A stretch of DNA of 5,804 nucleotides, taken from NCBI GenBank assembly GCA_015487895.1, contig WFOW01000413.1, positions 1-5,804 of the forward strand, in the 5' to 3' direction. This document shows, one piece after another, positions 1 to 5,157 of the stretch; the first letter of the stretch is position 1, and the number at the start of each line of letters is the position of its first letter. The DNA comes from Gammaproteobacteria bacterium. GTDB taxonomy: Bacteria; Pseudomonadota; Gammaproteobacteria; S144-34. The translations under genes and the position numbers were made by a program. The notes under the pieces are model-generated. The model was not told the origin of the DNA, made no database searches, and saw nothing but the letters and a program-made list of their open reading frames with translations.

Positions 1-199
1 CGCGGCCGCCCGGCACGGCGGCGGTGAGCACGTGCGTGCCGCGCCCGCCGAGGCGGCGGTAGACCTCGTCGAACCACACGGCCGTGCCGCCCTTGGTGGG
101 CAGGAAGAGCTCGGTGAGCACCAGGAAGCGGTGGTCGCGGCGCGGCGCCGCGCCGCCGGCGCGTGTCGCGTCCTCCAGCGGCCGGACCACGGCGTTCAC
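1..199 (-). other. N-terminal part of GT4-type glycosyltransferase; possible separate gene starting at GTG 199
   Basis: The last 66 visible codons contain RFLVLTELFLPTKGGTAVW and then FDEVYRRLG and THVLTAAVPGG. This is the first beta strand, glycine-rich loop and second strand expected in a GT-B fold glycosyltransferase of family 4, a retaining sugar transferase using nucleotide sugars in the cytoplasm. In the reading frame as given it is the C-terminal continuation of the deacetylase-like protein. A GTG at 199-197 could instead start a free-standing GT4 with a leader of about 22 residues before the fold. A TGA at 198-196 overlaps that GTG in the neighbouring frame. The remainder, about 300 residues including the donor-binding EX7E region, lies outside the window. 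Confidence 0.6.
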
Positions 200-1486
200 G
201 CCGCCCCCCCCCGCCGGCCGCGGCCGGCCCGCCTCCGCCGCGGCCCCTTCGGGCCGCGGGCCGAGGAGGGCGAGGCCCGCGAGCGCCAGGTCGAGCCCGC
301 TCCAGCGCAGGCGGCGCCGCGCGCCCGGCAGGTGCCGCACGCGCTCGGCCCAGGCGCCGAGGCGGCGGTGCCAGGCGGCCGTCACCAGGGGCGAGGCCGC
401 GCCCTGGGCGAGCGCGCGCGCGACGGTCTCCGTGGGCAGGAAGCGCACGTCCGGGAACGCCGCGCGCACGGCCTCGAGCAGCGCGCGCAGCGCCTCGCGC
501 GCCCCGGCCGCGCCCTCGCCCACGTAGCTCTCGCGGTGGGTCTCGATCAGGACCGGGCGGCCCTGGCGCACGCGCGTGCGCACGCGGGCCAGGGCGTCGG
601 CCGGACGGTGGCCGCGGGCGGGCTCGAAGTGGACGTCGCGCACCACGTAGCGGGCGCCCCCGGCGGCGCGCTCGCCGTTGAGCACCACGGGGCCGGGCGC
701 GGGGCGGCCGGCGGCGTCGCGGCCCTCGTGGCGCACGCCCGGCGTGACGATGCAGCGCACCCCGCGCGCGGCCCAGGCGCGCTCCACCGCGGGCGTCCAG
801 ACGAAGGTCGGCGGGACGGCCACGCGCGGCGGGGCGCCGAACAGGGCCCGCCAGGCGGCGACCTCCTCCTGCACGGCCTCCTCCACGGCCTCGTGCGGGA
901 CGGGGCGCGAGGGCAGCACCGAGCAGTCCGCCCAGCGCGTCTGGAGCGGCGCGGGCAGCGACGCGGGGTCCGGGACGGCCGCCGAGCCGAGCCAGGCGGC
1001 GATCCGCGGCTCGCGCGCGGCGACCGCGCGCACCGCGGGCGGCCAGCAGTGCTCCATGCCGTGGAGCTGGGCGACGAAGACGCCGCGCAGCGTCCCCTCG
1101 CGCACGGCCTGCAGGACCGGCGCCTGCGAGGGGTCGCCGAGCCGCACGCGCGGCCACACGCCGCGGCGCAGGGCGTCGGAGCCGGCCTCGCGCCACATGC
1201 GCCCGTCGGGGGCGGCGAGCACGACGCCGAGCGTCATCACGGCCGGGCGCCCCTCGGCGTCGCGCTGCGCGGCCAGCACGTCGGCCAGCGCGCGCAGCGC
1301 GCGCGCCTCGCCCTCGGGGTCGGCGCGCGGGCCCCAGTCGTCGCTCTCGAGCGTCACCACCGGCACGGCCAGCACCGGCTCGCGCCACAGGCGCCGAAGC
1401 AGCCCGCGCCAGGGCCAGAGCGCCGCGGCCCACAGGGCCAGGAGGCCCGCGGCGAGGGCGGCGGCGGCCCACGCCACCGCGCTCAT
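1..1486 (-). CDS. Membrane-anchored polysaccharide-deacetylase-like protein fused in frame to the start of a GT4 glycosyltransferase (3' end outside window)
   Basis: I translated the minus strand from the ATG at 1486 and found 495 codons with no stop to the window edge. Residues 3-26 are one hydrophobic segment followed by R27, R31, R32 and R35, so a signal anchor with the bulk probably cytoplasmic. Residues 36-350 resemble a divergent NodB-type glycoside hydrolase/deacetylase barrel: ESDDWG at 47-52 stands where the metal-binding Asp pair would be, HGMEH at 142-146 fits the HxxxH zinc motif, and THRESY lies at 316-321. About 80 residues rich in Ala, Pro, Gly and Arg follow, including a Gly run coded by a nine-G tract. 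From residue 452, RFLVLTELFLPTKGGTAVW is a typical GT4 N-terminal donor-fold start. The ATG overlaps the upstream TGA as ATGA. Whether this is a true fusion or two genes separated by a frameshift is open. The fold assignment is inferred from motifs; the substrate is unknown. Confidence 0.8.
   Translation of the reverse strand, partial: MSAVAWAAAALAAGLLALWAAALWPWRGLLRRLWREPVLAVPVVTLESDDWGPRADPEGEARALRALADVLAAQRDAEGRPAVMTLGVVLAAPDGRMWREAGSDALRRGVWPRVRLGDPSQAPVLQAVREGTLRGVFVAQLHGMEHCWPPAVRAVAAREPRIAAWLGSAAVPDPASLPAPLQTRWADCSVLPSRPVPHEAVEEAVQEEVAAWRALFGAPPRVAVPPTFVWTPAVERAWAARGVRCIVTPGVRHEGRDAAGRPAPGPVVLNGERAAGGARYVVRDVHFEPARGHRPADALARVRTRVRQGRPVLIETHRESYVGEGAAGAREALRALLEAVRAAFPDVRFLPTETVARALAQGAASPLVTAAWHRRLGAWAERVRHLPGARRRLRWSGLDLALAGLALLGPRPEGAAAEAGRPRPAGGGGVNAVVRPLEDATRAGGAAPRRDHRFLVLTELFLPTKGGTAVWFDEVYRRLGGRGTHVLTAAVPGGR
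204..212 (-). repeat. Nine-G homopolymer in the linker between deacetylase-like and GT4 parts
   Basis: The plus strand has nine consecutive C residues, read as nine G on the coding strand, five bases upstream of a GTG codon (4-nt spacer CGGC plus the codon). With nine G, the two domains are one reading frame. With eight G, the upstream frame would stop at TGA 198-196, overlapping the GTG at 199-197. The tract could therefore be a slippage-prone phase-variation site, a homopolymer sequencing error, or simply part of a Gly-rich linker. The run could also act as a G-rich ribosome-binding stretch for the GTG start. Confidence 0.7.
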
Positions 1487-3297
1487 CGTGCGGCCCCCCC
1501 GGCCACGGCCCGCCCGGCCGCCTCGTGCGCCTCCAGCCACTGGGAGAGCATCATCAGCACCCACACCATCACGCCGTAGTAGGCCGGGTGCTCGGCCACG
1601 CGCTCGCGCGTGAGCTCGCGCAGGAAATCCGGGGCCACGATGCGGCGCGCCTCCAAGGCCTCGAGGCTCCCGAGGGCGAGCCGGCGCAGGCCCTCGTGGC
1701 GCGTGAGCCAGATGCCGAAGGGCAGGCCGAAGCCGTGCTTGCGCTTGGCGAGGATGCGGCGCGGCAGGAAGCCGCGCATGGCCCGCTTGTAGAAGGGCCG
1801 CAGGCGCCAGGGCGTGGCCTTCAGGCGCGGCGGCAGGGCGCAGGCGAAGGCCACCACGGCCTCGTCCAGCATGGGGAAGGCGACCTCGACGCCGGCGAGC
1901 GCGCAGGCGCCGCCGACCTTCTGGAGGTCGTCGTCGGCGAGCGTGAAGCGCAGATCCATGGCGAGCATGCGGTCGAGGTCGTCGTCCGCGAGCGCGCCGT
2001 GGAAGGCCTCGGCGCGCAGCACAAGCGGCCGGGCGGGGTCGACGGCCTCGAGCAGCTCCGGATGCAGCACGCGCGCGGGGCCGAGGCGGCGCAGCAGGTT
2101 GTAGTCCTCGAGGCGCTCGACCGGGTCGCGCCGCGCCTGCTCGACGTAGCGCGCGAGCTTGCGCAGCGGACCGGGGCCGCCCGCCCGGGCGAGGGGGTCG
2201 ACGAGCGCGGCGCGCAGCGGCCGCGGCAGGCGGCCGTAGAGCGCGAGCGCCTGCTGCCTGCGGTAGCGGGCGTTGCCGCCGAAGAGCTCGTCGCCGCCGT
2301 CGCCGGCGAGCAGGCGGTCGACGCCGGCCGCCCGCGCGAGCTCCGCGCAGCGCCAGGCGGCCACCACCGAGGCGTTCCCGAAGGGCTGGTCGAGATGGCG
2401 CGCGATGCGCGGCACCGCCTCGGCCACCTCCTCGGGCGTGAGGTAGTGCGTGCGGTGCTCGAGCCCGAAGTGGCGCGCGGCGGCGCGCGCGTAGCCGAGC
2501 TCGTCGTAGCCTTCCGCGTCGAAGCCGATCGAGAAGGCCGGGAAGCCGCTCCCGTGGAGGGACGCGGCGATGCCGGCGACGGCGGAGCTGTCGGTGCCGC
2601 CGCTGAGGAAGGCCCCGGGCGCGCTGGCGCCCTCCAGGGCGCCGCGCACCGCCTCGCGCAGGCGCCCGAAGAGCTCCTCGCGGGTGGCGGGCACCGGCGC
2701 CGCATAGGGGCCGAAGCGCGGCGCCCACCAGCGCTCGACCCGCGCGCGCCCGCCGTGCAGGCGCAGGCAGTGGCCGGGCAGCAGGCGGTGCACGCCCCGG
2801 AACACCGTCCCCGGCGCCGGCACCACGTGGAAGTGGAGATAGTGGAGCAGCGCCTGGGGGTCGAGCGCCGCGCCGTGCCCGCGCGCGAGGACGTCGGCGC
2901 GCGTGGCGAAGCGCAGCGCGCCGCCCTCCTCCGTCCAGCACACGGGCACGGCCCCGTGCCGGTCGGCGGCGACGAGCCCCTCGCCCTCGCCGTCGACGAC
3001 CGCGAGGGCGAAGCGCCCCTCGAGGCGCTCGAGCAGGCGCGCGCCGTGCCGCCGCCACGCCTCGGCGAGCGCCTCGGCCGGGCCATGCGCCCGCGCGAGG
3101 CGCGCGAGCTCCGGGTCCAGCCAGCGCGGCAGCCCCGCCAGCGCCGCGTGGATGCCGTCGCCTCCGGCGGCCTGCCAGCGGCCCGAGAGCCTCGCCTCGG
3201 GCCCGCCCTCCGGCCGGAGGGCGACGCTGCCCGCAAGCTCCGGCACGGGTGCAGCCCCGTCTTCGCGGCTTTCGGCGGCGCAGGGCATCCCGCTCAC
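1483..3297 (-). CDS. Asparagine-synthase-like amidotransferase of exosortase A locus type, without N-terminal Cys nucleophile
   Basis: The protein has 604 residues from GTG 3297. Residues 85-185 look like the second half of a class II glutamine amidotransferase domain (LEGRFALAVVD, then a strand pair ending in LRFATRADVLA). Residues about 205-590 form the ATP-pyrophosphatase synthetase domain: PP-loop SGGTDSS at 232-238, SIGFDAEGYDE at 256-266, DQPFGN at 303-308, GDGGDELFGGN at 332-342, a conserved-type LDE at 477-479 and KHGFGLPFG at 520-528. The family activates a carboxylate with ATP and transfers ammonia. Here the MCG start that supplies the glutaminase Cys is missing: the N-terminus reads VSGMPC, so glutamine hydrolysis is doubtful. 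GTG 3297 is chosen because GGAGG lies 7 nt upstream and GTG overlaps the ligase stop as GTGA. ATG 3288 would be 16 nt from that site. The stop overlaps the next ATG. The true substrate in these loci is not known to me. Confidence 0.93.
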   Translation of the reverse strand: MSGMPCAAESREDGAAPVPELAGSVALRPEGGPEARLSGRWQAAGGDGIHAALAGLPRWLDPELARLARAHGPAEALAEAWRRHGARLLERLEGRFALAVVDGEGEGLVAADRHGAVPVCWTEEGGALRFATRADVLARGHGAALDPQALLHYLHFHVVPAPGTVFRGVHRLLPGHCLRLHGGRARVERWWAPRFGPYAAPVPATREELFGRLREAVRGALEGASAPGAFLSGGTDSSAVAGIAASLHGSGFPAFSIGFDAEGYDELGYARAAARHFGLEHRTHYLTPEEVAEAVPRIARHLDQPFGNASVVAAWRCAELARAAGVDRLLAGDGGDELFGGNARYRRQQALALYGRLPRPLRAALVDPLARAGGPGPLRKLARYVEQARRDPVERLEDYNLLRRLGPARVLHPELLEAVDPARPLVLRAEAFHGALADDDLDRMLAMDLRFTLADDDLQKVGGACALAGVEVAFPMLDEAVVAFACALPPRLKATPWRLRPFYKRAMRGFLPRRILAKRKHGFGLPFGIWLTRHEGLRRLALGSLEALEARRIVAPDFLRELTRERVAEHPAYYGVMVWVLMMLSQWLEAHEAAGRAVAGGAAR

Positions 3298-4580
3298 CGC
3301 ACGGCCTCCGCGGCATGCGCCGGCTGCGCCGACTCCTGCGGCGCGCGGGACTGCTCGCGCACGATCACGCCCAGCATCACCGTCAGCGCCACGAGCGCGT
3401 AGTAGAGGTCGAAGTAGGCCAGCCCGAGGAAGGCGCCGGCGACGGCGTAGCCCACGAGGCTCACCTGGAGCATGGAGGCCAGATCGTGCGCCCACAGCAG
3501 CTCCTCGCGCCGGCGCGTGAGCCTGCGTATGCGCCCGGCCTTGAGCCAGGTGAAGATCCCGAGCAGCAGGAACAGCGCGAGCCCCACGAAGCCGTGCTCG
3601 CCCAGCACCTCGAAGTAGATGCTGTGGGCGTCGTGCACCTTGTAGGGGTTCGGGGCGTAGAGGGCGAACCAGCGCGGGCGGAAGGTCTCGAAGCCGCCGC
3701 CCGTGAGCGGCCGGTCCAGCGCCAGGTTGAAGGCGAAGCCCCAGGCGTTGAGCCGGCCCTGGGCCGAGCGGTCCTCCTCGTAGCGCTCGATGGTCTCCAT
3801 GCGCGCGTGCCACTTCTCGGGCATGAAGTCCCAGGCGGCCGGCGCCAGCGCCGCCAGCACGAGCACGAACAGCAGCTTGCGGCGGGTGCGCCAGGCCAGC
3901 ATGGCGAGCATGGCGAGGATGCCGACCAGCGCGCCGCGCGAGTGGGTGCCGAGGATGGCGATCCCGGTCAGCCCCATGGCCGCCCACCACAGGTTGCGCT
4001 CCCAGATCCGCCTCGCCTGGAGCTGGAGGTAGCGCATCAGCGGCAGCACCATGATCATGGCCAGGCCGATCTCGTTGTTGCCCCCGATGAAGGTGCCGTA
4101 GGGGCCGAGCACGCGGTGGGCACCGCCCGTGGTCAGGGTGAAGATCCCGCCCTTGACGCCGTAGAAGCCGATGGAGAGCACGATCGCCCACACCAGCCAG
4201 TGGATGCGCTCGCGCGTGAAGATGAGCATCATCGTGACGAAGGTGAAGAGCTGGATCTTGAGCACCTTCTCGAGCTGCCGGCCGGCGGCCTCGGGCTCGA
4301 GCGCGAAGAAGGTGGTCACCACCATCCACAGGGTGAAGAGCGCGAGCACCACCGTCTCGCGCGTGAGCGGCGGCGGCCTGCGGTCGCGTGTGAGCAGCAG
4401 CGCCGCGAGCGTGGTCGCCCCCACAGTCATGGCGACGGGGAAGTCGCGCGCGATGCCCCAGGCGAGCCGGTGCGGGTTCATGTAGGCGATCCAGGACCAC
4501 ACCAGCACGCCGATCCAGGGCCGGGCCAGGATCACCGGGACGCTGCCGAAGACGACCGCGAGGACGAAGAGGTCACGCAT
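3294..4580 (-). CDS. Exosortase A-associated O-glycosylation ligase / O-antigen polymerase-like membrane protein
   Basis: The protein has 428 residues with about 11-13 hydrophobic segments (for example around 3-17, 48-64, 76-93, 127-142, 197-210, 218-230, 235-250, 332-346 and 394-409). The start MRDLFVLAVVFG and NPHRL at 35-39 are what I know from the 'probable O-glycosylation ligase, exosortase A-associated' family (TIGR03097 type). GGIFTLTTGG at 144-153, GGNNEIGLA at 166-174, THSRGALVG at 212-220 and HDAHSIYFEVLGEHG at 316-330 match the Wzy_C (O-antigen ligase) core. The long stretch at 250-331 is the likely periplasmic loop found in this superfamily. Enzymes of this class join or transfer lipid-linked glycan at the periplasmic face of the inner membrane. 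It is the first gene of a three-gene overlapping operon. No Shine-Dalgarno is visible before ATG 4580, although the family-typical N-terminus supports this start. Whether it acts on EPS or on PEP-CTERM proteins is unproven. Confidence 0.93.
   Translation of the reverse strand: MRDLFVLAVVFGSVPVILARPWIGVLVWSWIAYMNPHRLAWGIARDFPVAMTVGATTLAALLLTRDRRPPPLTRETVVLALFTLWMVVTTFFALEPEAAGRQLEKVLKIQLFTFVTMMLIFTRERIHWLVWAIVLSIGFYGVKGGIFTLTTGGAHRVLGPYGTFIGGNNEIGLAMIMVLPLMRYLQLQARRIWERNLWWAAMGLTGIAILGTHSRGALVGILAMLAMLAWRTRRKLLFVLVLAALAPAAWDFMPEKWHARMETIERYEEDRSAQGRLNAWGFAFNLALDRPLTGGGFETFRPRWFALYAPNPYKVHDAHSIYFEVLGEHGFVGLALFLLLGIFTWLKAGRIRRLTRRREELLWAHDLASMLQVSLVGYAVAGAFLGLAYFDLYYALVALTVMLGVIVREQSRAPQESAQPAHAAEAVR
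3305..3309 (-). promoter_or_regulatory. Ribosome binding site GGAGG for the amidotransferase gene
   Basis: GGAGG on the minus strand sits inside the last codons of the ligase gene, 7 nt before GTG 3297. It decides the start in favour of GTG 3297 over ATG 3288 and supports translational coupling across the GTGA overlap. Confidence 0.75.
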
Positions 4581-4591
4581 GGGTCGGGGTG

Positions 4592-4612
4592 CAGCTCACA
4601 GCTCGCGGCTTA
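4592..4612. repeat. Degenerate heptamer array 1 (three units)
   Basis: On the plus strand this reads as three 7-mers, CAGCTCA, CAGCTCG and CGGCTTA. On the minus strand it ends 11 nt before the ligase ATG, so it occupies the place where a ribosome binding site would be expected. The units share the NNAGCTG-type core and the same 7-nt period as the other arrays. Confidence 0.55.
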
Positions 4613-4650
4613 CGGAAAAAGAGGCATTCGACGGTCCGCGATGGCCGGTG

Positions 4651-4678
4651 CACGGGAGACGGGTTGCGGGAGACGGGA
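4651..4678 (+). repeat. Heptamer array 2 with a perfect G3N4 quadruplex motif
   Basis: There are four 7-mers: CACGGGA, GACGGGT, TGCGGGA and GACGGGA. GGG triplets lie at 4654, 4661, 4668 and 4675 with 4-nt loops, a canonical four-tract quadruplex motif on the plus strand. That is the template strand for the ligase operon, starting about 75 bp upstream of its start codon. Confidence 0.8.
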
Positions 4679-4689
4679 AAGAAATGGCC

Positions 4690-4707
4690 GCGCGCGGAGC
4701 GCGCTCC
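4690..4707. repeat. Palindromic hairpin, GCGCGC-GGA-GCGCGC
   Basis: Perfect 6-bp arms at 4690-4695 and 4699-4704 enclose a GGA loop. The overlapping 12-mer at 4696-4707 is also a perfect palindrome. It abuts heptamer array 3 and shares the GGA triloop with the REP-like hairpins to its right. Confidence 0.65.
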
Positions 4708-4742
4708 AACCCTCGCCTCCCGGCACCCGTCTCCCGCCTCTG
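4701..4742 (-). repeat. 42-bp direct repeat copy 1, containing heptamer array 3
   Basis: It matches 4970-5011 at 36 of 42 positions in the same orientation. On the minus strand it breaks into 7-mers such as CAGAGGC, GGGAGAC, GGGTGCC and GGGAGGC, then GAGGGTT and GGAGCGC. GGG tracts at 4735, 4728, 4721 and 4712 (minus strand) make a third quadruplex motif with loops of 4, 4 and 6 nt, on the opposite strand to the other two. Confidence 0.8.
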
Positions 4743-4755
4743 CCGCCGCAGGCGG
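4743..4755. repeat. Hairpin CCGCC-GCA-GGCGG
   Basis: Perfect 5-bp arms with a 3-nt loop, directly joined to the 42-bp repeat on its left and the REP-like unit on its right. It has no T-tract and is not a convincing terminator on either strand. Confidence 0.55.
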
Positions 4756-4786
4756 TCGCGGCTGGAAGCCGTGCCCGCTTCGCGGG
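4756..4786. repeat. REP-like unit 1 followed by a second small hairpin
   Basis: The 16-mer TCGCGGCTGGAAGCCG at 4756-4771 is identical to 4919-4934 and folds as CGGCT-GGA-AGCCG. It is followed at once by CCCGC-TTC-GCGGG (4774-4786). The unit diverges from the other REP-like copies after the stem, where they read CTCCCACA. Confidence 0.7.
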
Positions 4787-4790
4787 AGTG

Positions 4791-4861
4791 GACGGGAGAC
4801 GGGTGACGGGTGACAGGGCACGGTGCACAGGCCACCGTAAACCGTAACCTGCAACCTGTAA
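4791..4861 (+). repeat. Longest heptamer array (about ten units), with quadruplex motif at 4794-4818
   Basis: Units in order include GACGGGA, GACGGGT twice, GACAGGG, CACGGTG and CACAGGC. After a 1-nt slip come ACCGTAA twice, CCTGCAA and CCTGTAA. The sequence changes along the array but the 7-nt period holds. GGG at 4794, 4801, 4808 and 4816 gives a quadruplex motif with loops of 4, 4 and 5 nt on the plus strand. The 13-mer ACGGGAGACGGGT occurs here (4792-4804) and in array 2 (4652-4664). Confidence 0.8.
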
Positions 4862-4868
4862 CCTGGCC

Positions 4869-4893
4869 CTGTGGGAGCGGCATCCTGCCGCGA
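4869..4893 (-). repeat. REP-like unit 2, inverted relative to unit 3
   Basis: This 25-mer is the reverse complement of 4919-4943 at 23 of 25 positions. Its stem is GCGGCA-TCC-TGCCGC (4877-4891). The two differences from unit 3 lie opposite each other in the stem, so pairing is kept. With unit 3 it forms an inverted pair separated by 25 bp, like a BIME or REPIN arrangement. Confidence 0.8.
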
Positions 4894-4918
4894 CCAAGGC
4901 CGGAGTGAGGCTGAAGAA

Positions 4919-4943
4919 TCGCGGCTGGAAGCCGCTCCCACAG
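4919..4943 (+). repeat. REP-like unit 3
   Basis: Stem GCGGCT-GGA-AGCCGC at 4921-4935 is followed by TCCCACAG. This is the form closest to the widespread gammaproteobacterial 'GTGGGAGCGGCTTCCAGCCG' repeat. Such elements are moved by RAYT (REP-associated tyrosine) transposases, but no such gene is in the window. Confidence 0.8.
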
Positions 4944-4962
4944 CTGGAAGCTGCTCCCACAC
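4941..4962 (+). repeat. REP-like unit 4, shortened
   Basis: Stem CAGCT-GGA-AGCTG (4941-4953) followed by CTCCCACA, in tandem with unit 3 and sharing its last three bases. Compared with unit 3, one G:C stem pair has become A:T on both sides. Confidence 0.7.
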
Positions 4963-4969
4963 TCGAAGG

Positions 4970-5011
4970 GCGCTCCACCCCTCGCCTCCCGGTCCATGTC
5001 TCTCGCCTCTG
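4970..5011 (-). repeat. 42-bp direct repeat copy 2 (heptamer array, decayed)
   Basis: Second copy of 4701-4742, 269 bp to the right, with six differences. The minus-strand 7-mers are CAGAGGC, GAGAGAC, ATGGACC and GGGAGGC, then GAGGGGT and GGAGCGC. The substitutions remove two GGG tracts, so this copy no longer carries a four-tract quadruplex motif. Confidence 0.75.
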
Positions 5012-5070
5012 TGTTCCGCTCCACAGCCGTCGAGCCCGGCCCTTGCCGAAGGCTGAAGACCGACACCGGA

Positions 5071-5085
5071 TGCCTGGATCAGGCA
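5071..5085. repeat. Hairpin TGCCTG-GAT-CAGGCA downstream of the epimerase gene
   Basis: Perfect 6-bp arms with a 3-nt loop, about 60 bp past the epimerase stop on the minus strand. No T-run follows on the minus strand, so if it affects transcription it is not as a classic intrinsic terminator. It may instead be another member of the triloop hairpin set. Confidence 0.5.
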
Positions 5086-5138
5086 CGCTACCGCCCTCCC
5101 CCGCACACAGGGGCATGGATCGGCGGCGCGGGCACGGG

Positions 5139-5157
5139 CCGGCGCCTCAGGCGCCGG
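5139..5157 (-). other. Perfect inverted repeat spanning the epimerase stop codon
   Basis: CCGGCGCC-TCA-GGCGCCGG: arms of at least 8 bp with the stop codon (TGA on the minus strand) in the loop. A very stable RNA hairpin is expected at the 3' end of the transcript. There is no U-tract after it, so it may protect the 3' end or assist termination rather than be a standard terminator. Confidence 0.5.

Larger units (their letters stand above)
4581..5146. other. 566-bp gene-free region, repeat mosaic between the epimerase and ligase genes
   Basis: No credible gene lies here; reading frames exist only because stops are rare and repeats are in period. It holds six period-7 arrays, three of them able to form G-quadruplexes, and at least seven short hairpins with 3-nt loops, several of the REP 'GGGAGCGGCTTCCAGCCGC' kind. 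It also holds a 42-bp direct repeat in two copies. Base composition is visibly less GC-rich than in the genes, most so at 4834-4861 and 4611-4632. The ligase operon promoter must be here or upstream, but I could not recognise a sigma70 or sigma54 promoter. Confidence 0.85.

Noticed and set aside
3298..4500. Extending the amidotransferase upstream to 4500 (1005 codons)
   Set aside because: The added part is the ligase gene read out of frame. GTG 3297, with GGAGG 7 nt before it and the GTGA overlap, is a much better start.
4611..4640. Intrinsic terminator at the A5/T5 tract near 4616-4620
   Set aside because: No stable stem directly precedes the T-run on the minus strand. The only inverted repeat (TCGCGG at 4603, CCGCGA at 4636) has a 27-nt loop and contains the tract.
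32..4847. Very long plus-strand open frames (515, 625 and 532 codons at 32-1579, 1525-3402 and 3249-4847)
   Set aside because: Their translations are low-complexity, rich in Arg, Ala, His, Gly and Gln, with no recognisable motif. They lie antisense to well-supported genes. At about 75% GC such stop-free shadows are expected.
4651..5011. CRISPR array
   Set aside because: Repeat units are 7 nt in tandem or hairpin elements of about 25 bp in mixed orientation. There are no regular repeat-spacer lengths and no cas genes.
4581..5146. Sigma54 promoter (TGGCAC-N5-TTGC type) for the ligase operon, as reported for PEP-CTERM loci
   Set aside because: I read the minus strand for this pattern and for -35/-10 pairs and found no convincing match.
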